A stretch of DNA of 64,000 nucleotides from Streptomyces olindensis (GTDB lineage Bacteria > Actinomycetota > Actinomycetes > Streptomycetales > Streptomycetaceae), in the NCBI GenBank assembly GCA_000696115.1, contig JJOH01000019.1, positions 1 through 64,000 on the forward strand, given 5' to 3'. The translations under genes were made by a program, and so were the position numbers. Positions 43,895 through 51,766 of this stretch are shown here, piece after piece. The stretch's first letter is position 1, and every line of letters begins with the position of its first letter. Under the pieces are notes generated by a model that worked only from the letters and a program-made list of their open reading frames with translations, searched no databases and was not told the origin of the DNA.

Positions 43895-44176
43895 ATGGCA
43901 TATCTTCAGATCACGCTTCAGGTGGACCCGGCCAACCGCGTAGCGGCCGCGGGTGTATACGAGAAGTACAAGCAGCCGTTCCTGGACACGGTACCGGGCG
44001 CCAACAGCAAGGAACTCCTCGTCCGGGACGAGGACGTCCAGGTCCTCCACGGCTTCAGGAGCGTGGCCGACGCGAAGGCGTACCTGGAGAGCGACCTGTT
44101 CACCCGCGATGTGGTGGGCGGTCTGTCCCCGCTTCTGAAGGCGGCACCCGAGGTGCGCCTCTACGACACGGTCTGA
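43895..44176 (+). CDS. Small ABM-like domain protein
   Basis: A 93-residue protein from the ATG at 43895, with GAGGC upstream. The sequence resembles dimeric alpha-beta-barrel (ABM) proteins: a leading strand YLQITLQVD, a helix, ELLVRDEDVQVLHGF, and a C-terminal helix-strand. Function is unknown; such proteins can be small monooxygenases or stress proteins. It is first in a three-gene unit with a DinB-like protein (3 bases apart) and an SDR. A truncated paralogue lies at 10081-10230. Confidence 0.8.
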   Translation: MAYLQITLQVDPANRVAAAGVYEKYKQPFLDTVPGANSKELLVRDEDVQVLHGFRSVADAKAYLESDLFTRDVVGGLSPLLKAAPEVRLYDTV

Positions 44177-44179
44177 GCG

Positions 44180-44719
44180 ATGAGCGACCTCACCGCGCTG
44201 CTGCGGGAGTACGACCGTGCCCGCGCCTATACCGACGATCTGTGGCGGGACCTCACGCCGGACGAGGTGACCTGGCGTCCGCACGAGGACTCCAGTGCCA
44301 TCGGCTGGCACCTGGGCCACCAGGCGCATGTCGCCCACTTCATGATCCGCAACCTGACCGCGGCCGAGCCCAGCCCGGACCCGGAGCTGGACGGGCTCAT
44401 GGACTCGGCGAACCCGGAGAAGTTCCGCGGCGCGCTGCCCACCGTCGAGCGGCTGACCGCGTTCCGCAACACCGTCGCTGAACGCGTCCACGCCCGAATC
44501 GGCGACATCGCCACGGGCAAGGTCGGCGCCCCCACCCAAATGTCCGTCGTCGGGGCCCACTTGCTGACGGCACTGATCAATCACGAGTACCAGCACGACC
44601 AGTGGATCAGCGAAGTGCGCGCCGAAAACCTCGGCCACGCGCTTCCGCCCGATCCCGCCTCCGACCGGCTGAGCCTCAGCCGTGTCGACGGCTACCTCGT
44701 CCTCAACCCCTACGCCTGA
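44180..44719 (+). CDS. DinB-like (YfiT-type) four-helix protein
   Basis: A 179-residue DinB-superfamily protein, normal length. The metal-binding histidines appear in GWHLGHQAHVAHF and in LINHEYQHDQWI. Actinobacterial members act as mycothiol- or bacillithiol-dependent transferases or metal-dependent hydrolases. It starts 3 bases after the ABM gene stop, so they are translated together. The exact substrate is unknown. Confidence 0.85.
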   Translation: MSDLTALLREYDRARAYTDDLWRDLTPDEVTWRPHEDSSAIGWHLGHQAHVAHFMIRNLTAAEPSPDPELDGLMDSANPEKFRGALPTVERLTAFRNTVAERVHARIGDIATGKVGAPTQMSVVGAHLLTALINHEYQHDQWISEVRAENLGHALPPDPASDRLSLSRVDGYLVLNPYA

Positions 44720-44741
44720 CCAACACACACAGGAGCACTAC

Positions 44742-45527
44742 ATGTCCAGCACCACCACCCTCGACTTCACCGGCCAGAAGGTCGTCGTCATCGGCGGCAC
44801 CAGCGGCATGGGCTACGCCGTCGCCCGCCACGTCCTCGACGCCGGCGGCACCGCCGTCGTCACCGGCCGCACCCAGGCCAACGCCGAGGAGGCCGCCGCC
44901 GCGCTGTCCACCCACGGCAAGGCCGTCGGCCTCGCGGCCGACCTGACCGACCCCGCGGCCCTCGACGGCCTGCGCGAGACGCTCACCCGGGACCACGCCG
45001 ACGCCACCCTCCTCGTCAACGCGGCCGGTGTCTTCGCCCCGAAGTCCTTCCTGCAGCACACCGGCGCGGACTACGACCGCTACCAGGCCATCAACCGCGC
45101 CTTCTTCTTCATCACCCAGACCGTCGTCAGCAACATGATCGACCGCGGCGCCAAGGGCTCGATCGTCAACATCGGCTCCATGTGGGCACACCAGGCCATC
45201 GCCGCCACGCCCTCGTCGGCGTACTCCATGGCCAAGGCCGGCCTGCACTCGCTGACCCAGCACCTGGCGATGGAGCTCGCCTCGCACGGCATCCGCGTCA
45301 ACGCGGTCGCCCCTGCCGTCGTTCGCACCCCGATCTACGAGGAGTTCATCCCCAAGTCGGACGTCGACTCCGCCCTCGACGGCTTCAACGACTTCCACCC
45401 GCTCGGCCGCACCGGCACCCCCGACGACATCGCCGCCACCGTGGTCTTCCTCCTGTCGAACCAGACGGACTGGGTCACCGGCGCGGTCTGGGACATCGAC
45501 GGTGGCGTCATGGCCGGCCGTAACTGA
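44742..45527 (+). CDS. Short-chain dehydrogenase/reductase
   Basis: A 261-residue SDR from the ATG at 44742, with AGGAG upstream. NAD(P) motif VVIGGTSGMGYAVARHV (GGxxxGxG variant), VNAAG, catalytic serine in NIGSMWAHQ and YSMAK, then PAVVRTPIYEEF. It is 22 bases after the DinB-like gene and completes that small operon. The substrate is unknown. Confidence 0.9.
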   Translation: MSSTTTLDFTGQKVVVIGGTSGMGYAVARHVLDAGGTAVVTGRTQANAEEAAAALSTHGKAVGLAADLTDPAALDGLRETLTRDHADATLLVNAAGVFAPKSFLQHTGADYDRYQAINRAFFFITQTVVSNMIDRGAKGSIVNIGSMWAHQAIAATPSSAYSMAKAGLHSLTQHLAMELASHGIRVNAVAPAVVRTPIYEEFIPKSDVDSALDGFNDFHPLGRTGTPDDIAATVVFLLSNQTDWVTGAVWDIDGGVMAGRN

Positions 45528-45942
45528 CCTTCGACCAGGCAGCACAGGCCACACAGGCTGTCGCGGCGCTGTAGCCACGTCTGCCCCTGGTGCTCGGCGA
45601 GAGGGCCCAGCGGTCGCGCTGCCGGCCACACGTCGGCCGGGCGACTCGTCGTCGGCGCCCCGTCCCCGTCTCGCGGAGGCGAGGGACGGCGCCATCGGAC
45701 CGGCCCCGACACCGCCGCCCTCCTGCCGACACCAGGGAGCAGGAGCACCTCGCCCCACAGCACTTCGGAGATCGTCGCCGATGGGCAACACCCCTCGGTG
45801 CCGCCGGGTCGGCCCGACCACCTCGGTGACCACACCCCTCAGCGCACCGATCGCCCCGCGGTCTCCCACACATGCAAGTCCCACGCCGACCGCTCCGAGT
45901 GAGCGATACCCACGCATCACGTCAACAAAGGAATCAGCACGC
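45528..45942. other. 415-base gap ahead of the OsmC gene
   Basis: No gene with a ribosome site or known domain on either strand. A promoter for the osmC-like gene is presumably near 45900. Confidence 0.4.
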
Positions 45943-46494
45943 ATGTCCCTGATCAACGACATCGACGTCCAGGCCCTGCGGGACACCAAGGAAGCCGTCC
46001 GGGCCAACCCCGAGCTCGGCCATGCCAAGTTCTCGGTCAACGGATCCTGGCAGGGCGGCTGCCGGCTGACCGCACAGACCGGTGCGCTGACCGCGGGTGG
46101 CGAGCTCGATGAGAAGCGCGTCGCGCGGTACACGATGAGCAGCGACGAACCCGTCGCGCTGCTGGGCTCCGACACCGCCGTGTCCCCCGCGGAGTACCTG
46201 TTGCAGGCCCTCGCCGGCTGCTACACCGTCACGCTCGCCGCGCACGCCGCCGCCCGGGGCATCGAGCTCAAGGACTTCCGCCTGGAGCTCGAAGGCGACG
46301 TCGACCTTCGCGGGTTCCTCGGCATCGACCCGTCGGTCCGTCCGGGCCTGCAGCAGGTGCGGGTCCGCCTGCACATCGACGCCCCGGACGCCCCCCGCGA
46401 GCAGTTGGAGGAGCTCGTCGCCCTCGTCGAGAAGCACTCGCCCATCCGCGACACCCTGGTCAGCCCCGTCGACGTCGTCACCTCGCTCGCGTGA
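45943..46494 (+). CDS. OsmC-family protein
   Basis: A 183-residue OsmC-like protein, slightly longer than classical OsmC. The first conserved cysteine is in YLLQALAGCYTVTLA. The usual second cysteine site reads EKHSPIRDTL, with serine in place of cysteine, as in several OsmC subfamilies. It probably handles organic peroxides or other electrophiles, but a one-cysteine mechanism would be needed. It is followed by a terminator-like hairpin and the dihydrolipoyl dehydrogenase gene, whose lipoyl chemistry can reduce OsmC/Ohr proteins in some bacteria. Confidence 0.87.
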   Translation: MSLINDIDVQALRDTKEAVRANPELGHAKFSVNGSWQGGCRLTAQTGALTAGGELDEKRVARYTMSSDEPVALLGSDTAVSPAEYLLQALAGCYTVTLAAHAAARGIELKDFRLELEGDVDLRGFLGIDPSVRPGLQQVRVRLHIDAPDAPREQLEELVALVEKHSPIRDTLVSPVDVVTSLA

Positions 46495-46522
46495 TCGCGC
46501 CCGCCGGCCAGGCATGAGCCAC

Positions 46523-46568
46523 GGCCCCGCCCGAACGCCGATCGGACAGATCGCGCCCGGGCGGGGCC
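46523..46568 (+). terminator. Hairpin after the OsmC gene
   Basis: GGCCCCGCCCG (46523-46533) pairs with CGGGCGGGGCC (46558-46568), an 11-base stem with a 24-base loop, followed by ATTTGT. Confidence 0.7.
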
Positions 46569-46622
46569 ATTTGTCGATACCGATCGGACGCCACAGAGAT
46601 GGAAATGGAAGAGGAACGACCC

Positions 46623-48035
46623 ATGGTCGAGCAGGACGAGCGATTCGATGTTGTCGTACTCGGCGCCGGCCCCGGTGGCTATGTGGCCGCCGTCCGCGCC
46701 GCCCAGCTGGGCAAGCGTGTCGCGGTCGTCGAGGAGAAGTACTGGGGCGGCGTCTGTCTGAACGTCGGCTGCATCCCCACCAAGGCTCTGCTGCGCAACG
46801 CAGAACTGGCCCACCTCTTCACCCATGAGGCGAAGACCTTCGGCATCAAGGTGGACGGCCAGGTCTCCTTCGACTACGGCGAGGCCTTCCGCCGCAGCCG
46901 CAAGGTCGCCGACGGCCGGGTCAAGGGCGTCCACTACCTGATGAAGAAGAACAAGATCACCGAGATCGACGGCCGCGGCACCTTCCTCGACCCGCACACC
47001 CTCCAGGTGACCGGCTACGACGGCAACACCCGCACCATCGGCTTCGACCACTGCGTCATCGCCACCGGGGCCACCCCCAAGCTGTTGCCCGGCACCAAGC
47101 GCAGCGCCCGCGTGGTCACCTTCGAGGAGCAGATCCTCGCCGGCGACCTCCCCCGGTCGATCGTCATCGCGGGCGCCGGCGCGATCGGCATCGAGTTCGC
47201 CTACGTCCTCCACAACTACGGCGTGAAGGTGACCATCGTCGAGTTCCTCGACCGCATGGCACCCCTGGAGGACGCCGAGGTCTCCGCCGAACTCGCCCGC
47301 CAGTACCGCAAGCTGGGCATCGACGTCCTCACCTCCACCCGCGTCGACGCCATTGACGAGTCCGGCCCCCAGGTCCGCGTCACGGTCACCGGCAAGGACG
47401 GCTCCCAGCAGGTCCTGGAGGCCGACAAGGTCCTCCAGGCCATCGGCTTCGCCCCGAACGTCACCGGCTACGGCCTGGAGAACACCGGCGTGACGGTCAC
47501 CGAGCGAGGCGCGATCGACGTCGACGGCCGCTGCCGCACCTCCGTCCCGCACCTGTACGCCATCGGTGACGTCACCGCCAAGCTGATGCTCGCGCACGCC
47601 GCCGAGGCCATGGGCATCATCGCCGCCGAGACGATCGCGGACGCCGAGACCATGGAACTGGACTACGCCATGATCCCGCGGGCCACGTTCTGCCAGCCGC
47701 AGATCGCCAGTTTCGGCTACACCGAGGCCCAGGCCCGCGACCTCGGCCACGACGTCAAGGTCGCCAAGTTCCCGTTCACCGCGAACGGCAAGTCCCACGG
47801 CCTCGGCGACACCACAGGCTTCGTCAAGCTCATCAGCGACGCCAAGTACGGCGAACTCCTCGGCGGCCACCTCATCGGCCCCGACGTCACCGAACTCCTC
47901 CCCGAACTCACCCTCGCCCAGCAATGGGACCTCACCGTCCACGAGGTCGCCCGCAACGTCCACGCCCACCCCACGCTGAGCGAGGCCGTCAAGGAAGCCG
48001 TGCACGGCCTGGCCGGCCACATGATCAACCTGTGA
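46623..48035 (+). CDS. lpdA: Dihydrolipoyl dehydrogenase
   Basis: A 470-residue flavoprotein disulfide reductase, full length. It has FAD fold VVLGAGPGGYVAAVRAAQLG, redox-active disulfide GGVCLNVGCIPTK, NAD fold IAGAGAIGIEFAYVL, second FAD motif YAIGDVTAKLMLAH and catalytic histidine in HAHPTLSE. GAAGAGGAA precedes the ATG at 46623. No E1/E2 genes are nearby. It oxidises dihydrolipoyl groups with NAD+ or may serve the neighbouring OsmC protein. Confidence 0.93.
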   Translation: MVEQDERFDVVVLGAGPGGYVAAVRAAQLGKRVAVVEEKYWGGVCLNVGCIPTKALLRNAELAHLFTHEAKTFGIKVDGQVSFDYGEAFRRSRKVADGRVKGVHYLMKKNKITEIDGRGTFLDPHTLQVTGYDGNTRTIGFDHCVIATGATPKLLPGTKRSARVVTFEEQILAGDLPRSIVIAGAGAIGIEFAYVLHNYGVKVTIVEFLDRMAPLEDAEVSAELARQYRKLGIDVLTSTRVDAIDESGPQVRVTVTGKDGSQQVLEADKVLQAIGFAPNVTGYGLENTGVTVTERGAIDVDGRCRTSVPHLYAIGDVTAKLMLAHAAEAMGIIAAETIADAETMELDYAMIPRATFCQPQIASFGYTEAQARDLGHDVKVAKFPFTANGKSHGLGDTTGFVKLISDAKYGELLGGHLIGPDVTELLPELTLAQQWDLTVHEVARNVHAHPTLSEAVKEAVHGLAGHMINL

Positions 48036-48072
48036 GCCGCCGACAGTCGTTCGTGGCTGTCCCTCGACGAAT

Positions 48073-48106
48073 TGGCCCAGCGGCTCAACACTTTGCCGCT
48101 GGGCCA
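48073..48106. terminator. Terminator between convergent lpdA and nhaA genes
   Basis: TGGCCCAGCGGC (48073-48084) pairs with GCCGCTGGGCCA (48095-48106), a 12-base perfect stem with a 10-base loop, 37 bases past the lpdA stop. Confidence 0.85.
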
Positions 48107-48184
48107 TCGGCATGGCCGCCGACCAATCGCGCTCGGAGACGGCTTCGAGCCCTCAGCCGTATGTCTCGTTCCGGCCGGTTGCCG

Positions 48185-50065
48185 TCAGGTCAGGACGGCG
48201 GCCCGTTCACGAGCGGCACGGACGGCGGCGGACAGGCTCGTGATGTCGTAGGCGCCGTGGTGTCTGCGGCCGTTGACGAAGAACGTCGGCGTGCCGGCCA
48301 CGCTGCTCAGGTCCGCGGACTCGACGTCCTCGGCGACATGCGCGGCGCCGGCGTGGGCGTGCATGTCCCGTTCGAAACGGGCCGTGTCGAGGCCGATCTC
48401 CTCGGCATAGGCGACCAGGTCCTCGAATCGCAAGGCACCCTGATGGCTGATCAGCACCTCGTGCATCTCCCAGTAGCGGTCTTGCAGCGCGGCGGCCTCC
48501 GCAGCCTCGGCGGCAAGCTGGGCATGAACGTGGACGTCGGTCAGCGGCAGGTGACGCCATACGTAGCGCACGTCCCCGAAGTCGGCGAGGAGTTCACGGA
48601 CGACCGCCTCGGCCTTGCCGCAGTGGGGGCACTCGTAGTCGCCGTACTCCACGACGGTCACCGGGGCGTGCCACGGTCCTCGTACGTGGTCGCGGTCGGG
48701 GTCGACGGGCACGGCGAGGTCGGTGATCGTCTCGGCCTTGCCGAGCAGTGCCCGTCGCCGTGCCGAGGTCGGCAGCAGGCCGATCACGGCGGTGACGAGG
48801 CCGGAGGTCAGCAGGGAGAGGATCAGCGTGCTGAGGATGCCGATCTTGGCTTCGTCGAGCCGTGGGCCGTCGAAGGCGAGCGTCGCGATGAGCAAGGAGA
48901 CGGTGAAGCCGACCCCGGACAAGGTGCCGCCGGCGGTCGCGGCGCCCCAGCCGACGGGGAGGCGGATCCGCCCGCGGGAGGCGAGGGTGGTCAGCGCGGA
49001 ACCCGCGACGATGCCGAGCGGCTTGCCCACGACGTAGGCGATGAGGATGCCCAGGGTGACGGACGAGGTGAAGGCGCGGGCCAGCTGGTCGCCGGTGATC
49101 TCGATGCCGGTGTTGGCCAGGGCGAACAGCGGGACGATCACGTAGCTGGTCCACGGGTGGTACAGGCGCTGAAGGCGCTCGTTGGGCGAGATCGCGGAGG
49201 CCATGCCCGCGCGTACGTGCCGCTCCAGCTCGGACGTGGGCTGCTCCCGGAACTGCCGGAACAGGCCGCTGGCGTGCTCCAGAGCGACCCGGCTGGCCGG
49301 GCGGGCGTAGGTGATCAGGCCCATCGCGAGGCCGATCACGACCGGATCCACCCCGGATTCGAGCAGCGCGACCCAGGCGACGATGCCGAGCAGCGCGTAC
49401 ACAGCGCCGTGCCGCACGCTGAGCTTCCCTATGAGCAGGATGACCGCGAAGATGCCGACGGCGGCGAGCAGCGCGGGCACGGCGATCCGGTCGCTGTAGG
49501 CGAAGGCGATGACGCCGAGGGCGAGAAAGTCGTCCACGACAGTGATCATGAGAATGAAGACCCGCAGTCCCGGAGGCATACGGCGGCCGACCACAGCCAG
49601 CAAGCCCAGCGCGAAAGCGGTGTCGGTGGACATCGCCACGCCCCAGCCCCCCGCCGTCCCGTTCCCGGCATTGATCGCGAGGTAGAGGGCGATGGGGACG
49701 ACCATGCCGCTGAGCCCGGCGGCGAGCGGCAGGGCCAGCCGCTTGCGCTCCCGCAGCTCGCCCATGTCGAACTCGCGGCGGGCTTCCAGGCCGATGACGA
49801 AGAAGAACAGTGTCATCAGACCGCCGTTGACCCACTCCCGCAGGTCGAGCGAGATCCCGTGCGAGCCGGCGTTGACCGACAGGTGAGTGTGCCAGAACGA
49901 CTCGTACGCCGACGGCGCCGCGCCTGCCCAGACGAGTGCGGCGAGCGCCGCCATCACCAGGACGGCGGCGCTTCCGGTCTCGGTCCGAAGGAAGGTGCGC
50001 AGCGGGGAGTGGGAGTCACCGCCGGAGCCGGTCTGCCCGGTGTAGTCGGTGGCTTCGAAGGACAT
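48185..50065 (-). CDS. nhaA: NhaA Na+/H+ antiporter fused to a DsbA-like thioredoxin-fold domain
   Basis: A 626-residue fusion. Residues 1 to about 420 are NhaA with 11-12 helices and the ion-binding aspartate pair in ITVVDDFLALGVI. From about 460 a DsbA/thioredoxin-fold domain follows with active site ECPHC (about 478-482) and the cis-proline stretch VAGTPTFFVNG. Such fusions are known in actinobacteria. It is the last gene of a seven-gene redox operon, 136 bases after the FrnE-like gene. The domain may couple thiol state to antiport or oxidise proteins at the membrane. Confidence 0.92.
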   Translation of the reverse strand: MSFEATDYTGQTGSGGDSHSPLRTFLRTETGSAAVLVMAALAALVWAGAAPSAYESFWHTHLSVNAGSHGISLDLREWVNGGLMTLFFFVIGLEARREFDMGELRERKRLALPLAAGLSGMVVPIALYLAINAGNGTAGGWGVAMSTDTAFALGLLAVVGRRMPPGLRVFILMITVVDDFLALGVIAFAYSDRIAVPALLAAVGIFAVILLIGKLSVRHGAVYALLGIVAWVALLESGVDPVVIGLAMGLITYARPASRVALEHASGLFRQFREQPTSELERHVRAGMASAISPNERLQRLYHPWTSYVIVPLFALANTGIEITGDQLARAFTSSVTLGILIAYVVGKPLGIVAGSALTTLASRGRIRLPVGWGAATAGGTLSGVGFTVSLLIATLAFDGPRLDEAKIGILSTLILSLLTSGLVTAVIGLLPTSARRRALLGKAETITDLAVPVDPDRDHVRGPWHAPVTVVEYGDYECPHCGKAEAVVRELLADFGDVRYVWRHLPLTDVHVHAQLAAEAAEAAALQDRYWEMHEVLISHQGALRFEDLVAYAEEIGLDTARFERDMHAHAGAAHVAEDVESADLSSVAGTPTFFVNGRRHHGAYDITSLSAAVRAARERAAVLT

Positions 50066-50201
50066 CGTCGGTCTCTCGTTCGGTGATCGGCGCGAGGCGA
50101 TCGTGGATCTGCGGGGTGTTCGTGAATCTGCGGCTGGGCGGCTGCCGTCAGGAAGGTGATCGCGGATCGTGTTCGTTTGTTCGTGACGCGACCGGCTGCT
50201 G

Positions 50202-51128
50202 TCAGATGAACTCGGGTGTCATGGCGGCGGCCACCTTCAGGTGCACGGCTGCTTCCTCGCCTCGTCCCAGGCGTTGCAGGGTGCGGCCGAGCATGAGCCG
50301 CGTGTACGAGTCGTCCGGGGCGTCCTCTACCAGCTGCCGCAGCATGTCGTGGGCACGTGACAGCTGGGCGGAGTGGAAGTAGGCGCGGGCGGCGAGCCGT
50401 CTCACGTTCAGGTCATCGCCGTGGTGGTCGAGCAGCGGGCGGAGCAGGGTGAGGACACCCAGCGGGTCGCGCTGCTGAAGCAGGGATTCCGACCAGCGCA
50501 GGCGCCTGACCTCCTCGGGTGTCTCCCGCGCGGGTTCGCCTGCGGCCACGGTGAGGAAGTCGACGATCACCTCCGGCAGTTGGGCCCCGGCGAGTGCCTG
50601 GCCGCCGACGACCAGGGTGGGTGAGGTCGCGATGCCACGGGCTTTGCCGATCAGGAGGAGTTCGCGCACCTCACGGTCGGCGGCACCGCCGTCGAGGAGC
50701 GCACCTGCGGCGGGAATGCCCGCCCGGTCGGCGATGCCGCGCAACAGGGGGCGGTCGCTGATGTCGGCGCCTTCGAGGAAGTGTGCCTTCATCACCTGCT
50801 CGACAATCTCGTCCTGCAGGGCACTTCCACCATGCTCGTGGGCCAGGGCGACGAGACGGTGCGCGTCATGGCTGCCGGCCCGCCAGGCCGCTCCCCATTC
50901 GGACCCGAATCCCTCTTGGGCGACGGCTTGGGCCAGGTGCCTCCCGTTCCCAGCGGCATCCTGCACCGGCGTGGCCGGTACGGGGGCGGTGGGGTCGATC
51001 CGGTACGGCCGCCACACCACCTCGACGCCGAGTCCGGCGATCACCGGGTCGGCCAGAGCCTTCTCCAGGCGCCGTTTACCGATGTACGCCCACGGGCAGA
51101 CCACGTCCGCCCAGACTTCGATACGCAT
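50202..51128 (-). CDS. FrnE-like DsbA-family protein with C-terminal repeat extension
   Basis: A 308-residue protein from the ATG at 51128, with GAGGGA upstream. Residues 1 to about 210 are a FrnE/HCCA-isomerase-like thioredoxin fold: EVWADVVCPWAYIGKRRLE, TSPTLVVGGQALAGAQ. The active site is CPWA rather than CPWC, so only one cysteine is left. Residues about 225-308 form a TPR-like tail (LNVRRLAARAYFHSAQLSRA, then RLMLGRTLQRLGRGEEAAVH). Family members are disulfide isomerases or glutathione-type transferases. It follows DUF2630 by 16 bases. Confidence 0.85.
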   Translation of the reverse strand: MRIEVWADVVCPWAYIGKRRLEKALADPVIAGLGVEVVWRPYRIDPTAPVPATPVQDAAGNGRHLAQAVAQEGFGSEWGAAWRAGSHDAHRLVALAHEHGGSALQDEIVEQVMKAHFLEGADISDRPLLRGIADRAGIPAAGALLDGGAADREVRELLLIGKARGIATSPTLVVGGQALAGAQLPEVIVDFLTVAAGEPARETPEEVRRLRWSESLLQQRDPLGVLTLLRPLLDHHGDDLNVRRLAARAYFHSAQLSRAHDMLRQLVEDAPDDSYTRLMLGRTLQRLGRGEEAAVHLKVAAAMTPEFI

Positions 51129-51144
51129 GACGTCCCTCATGGCG

Positions 51145-51375
51145 CTATTGCTGGTACCTCTCAACGGTGCGGGTGTCGCGGACGCGGGCCTGGTCCGGGT
51201 CCTGGCCGAACTCACGGCGGGCGGCCCGCTGGCGCAGCAGATCCCAGCACTGGTCGAGGGTCTGCTCCACGGTCGTGAGCCGGGAGCGGTCGGCCGAGTC
51301 CGTACGCTCGTCACGCAGGGCGTGCTCCTCGTTCACGAGTTCGGCGATGCGGCGGTGGATGTCCTGCTCCTGCAT
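51145..51375 (-). CDS. DUF2630 family protein
   Basis: A 76-residue highly charged helical protein (DIHRRIAELVNEEHALRDE, then LTTVEQTLDQCWDLLRQRAA). It matches the small actinobacterial DUF2630 family in length and pattern. It lies between thioredoxin (22 bases) and FrnE-like genes in the redox operon. Function is unknown. Confidence 0.88.
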   Translation of the reverse strand: MQEQDIHRRIAELVNEEHALRDERTDSADRSRLTTVEQTLDQCWDLLRQRAARREFGQDPDQARVRDTRTVERYQQ

Positions 51376-51397
51376 GGGCGTGCCCTTCTCTCCCGGT

Positions 51398-51763
51398 CTA
51401 CTTCTTCTGTCCTTCGGCGATCTGCCGGCGCACCTCGTCCATGTCGACCTTCCGCGACTGTGCGATCAGGTCCTCCAGGGCGGACTCGGGCAGCGCGCCG
51501 GGCTGGGAGAAGATGGCGACCTTGTCCCGGATGACGGCGAGCGTCGGGATCGACTGGATGTCGAAGGCCTGCGCGAGTTCCGGCTGTGCCATGGTGTCGA
51601 CCTTGGCGAAGACCAGGTCGGTGTGGCGCTCGGCCGCGGCCTCGAAGACCGGGCCGAACTTGCGGCACGGCGGGCACCAGTCCGCCCAGAAGTCGATCAG
51701 GACGAAGTCGTTGTTCGACACGACCTCGTCGAAGTTGTCCTTGGTGAGTTCCAGGGCGCTCAT
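51398..51763 (-). CDS. trxA: Thioredoxin
   Basis: A 121-residue thioredoxin with active site FWADWCPPCRKF (CPPC instead of the usual CGPC) and cis-proline SIPTLAVI. There is an extra tail of about 15 residues. It starts 3 bases after mycothione reductase, in the same operon, suggesting a shared thiol-repair role. The more oxidising CPPC pair may change its redox potential. Confidence 0.93.
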   Translation of the reverse strand: MSALELTKDNFDEVVSNNDFVLIDFWADWCPPCRKFGPVFEAAAERHTDLVFAKVDTMAQPELAQAFDIQSIPTLAVIRDKVAIFSQPGALPESALEDLIAQSRKVDMDEVRRQIAEGQKK

Positions 51764-51766
51764 GGG

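Noticed and set aside
43385..44176. Extension of the ABM-domain gene upstream
   Set aside because: The upstream part is in the frame of the decayed YtfJ gene region and not homologous to ABM proteins. The start at 43895 has its own ribosome site.
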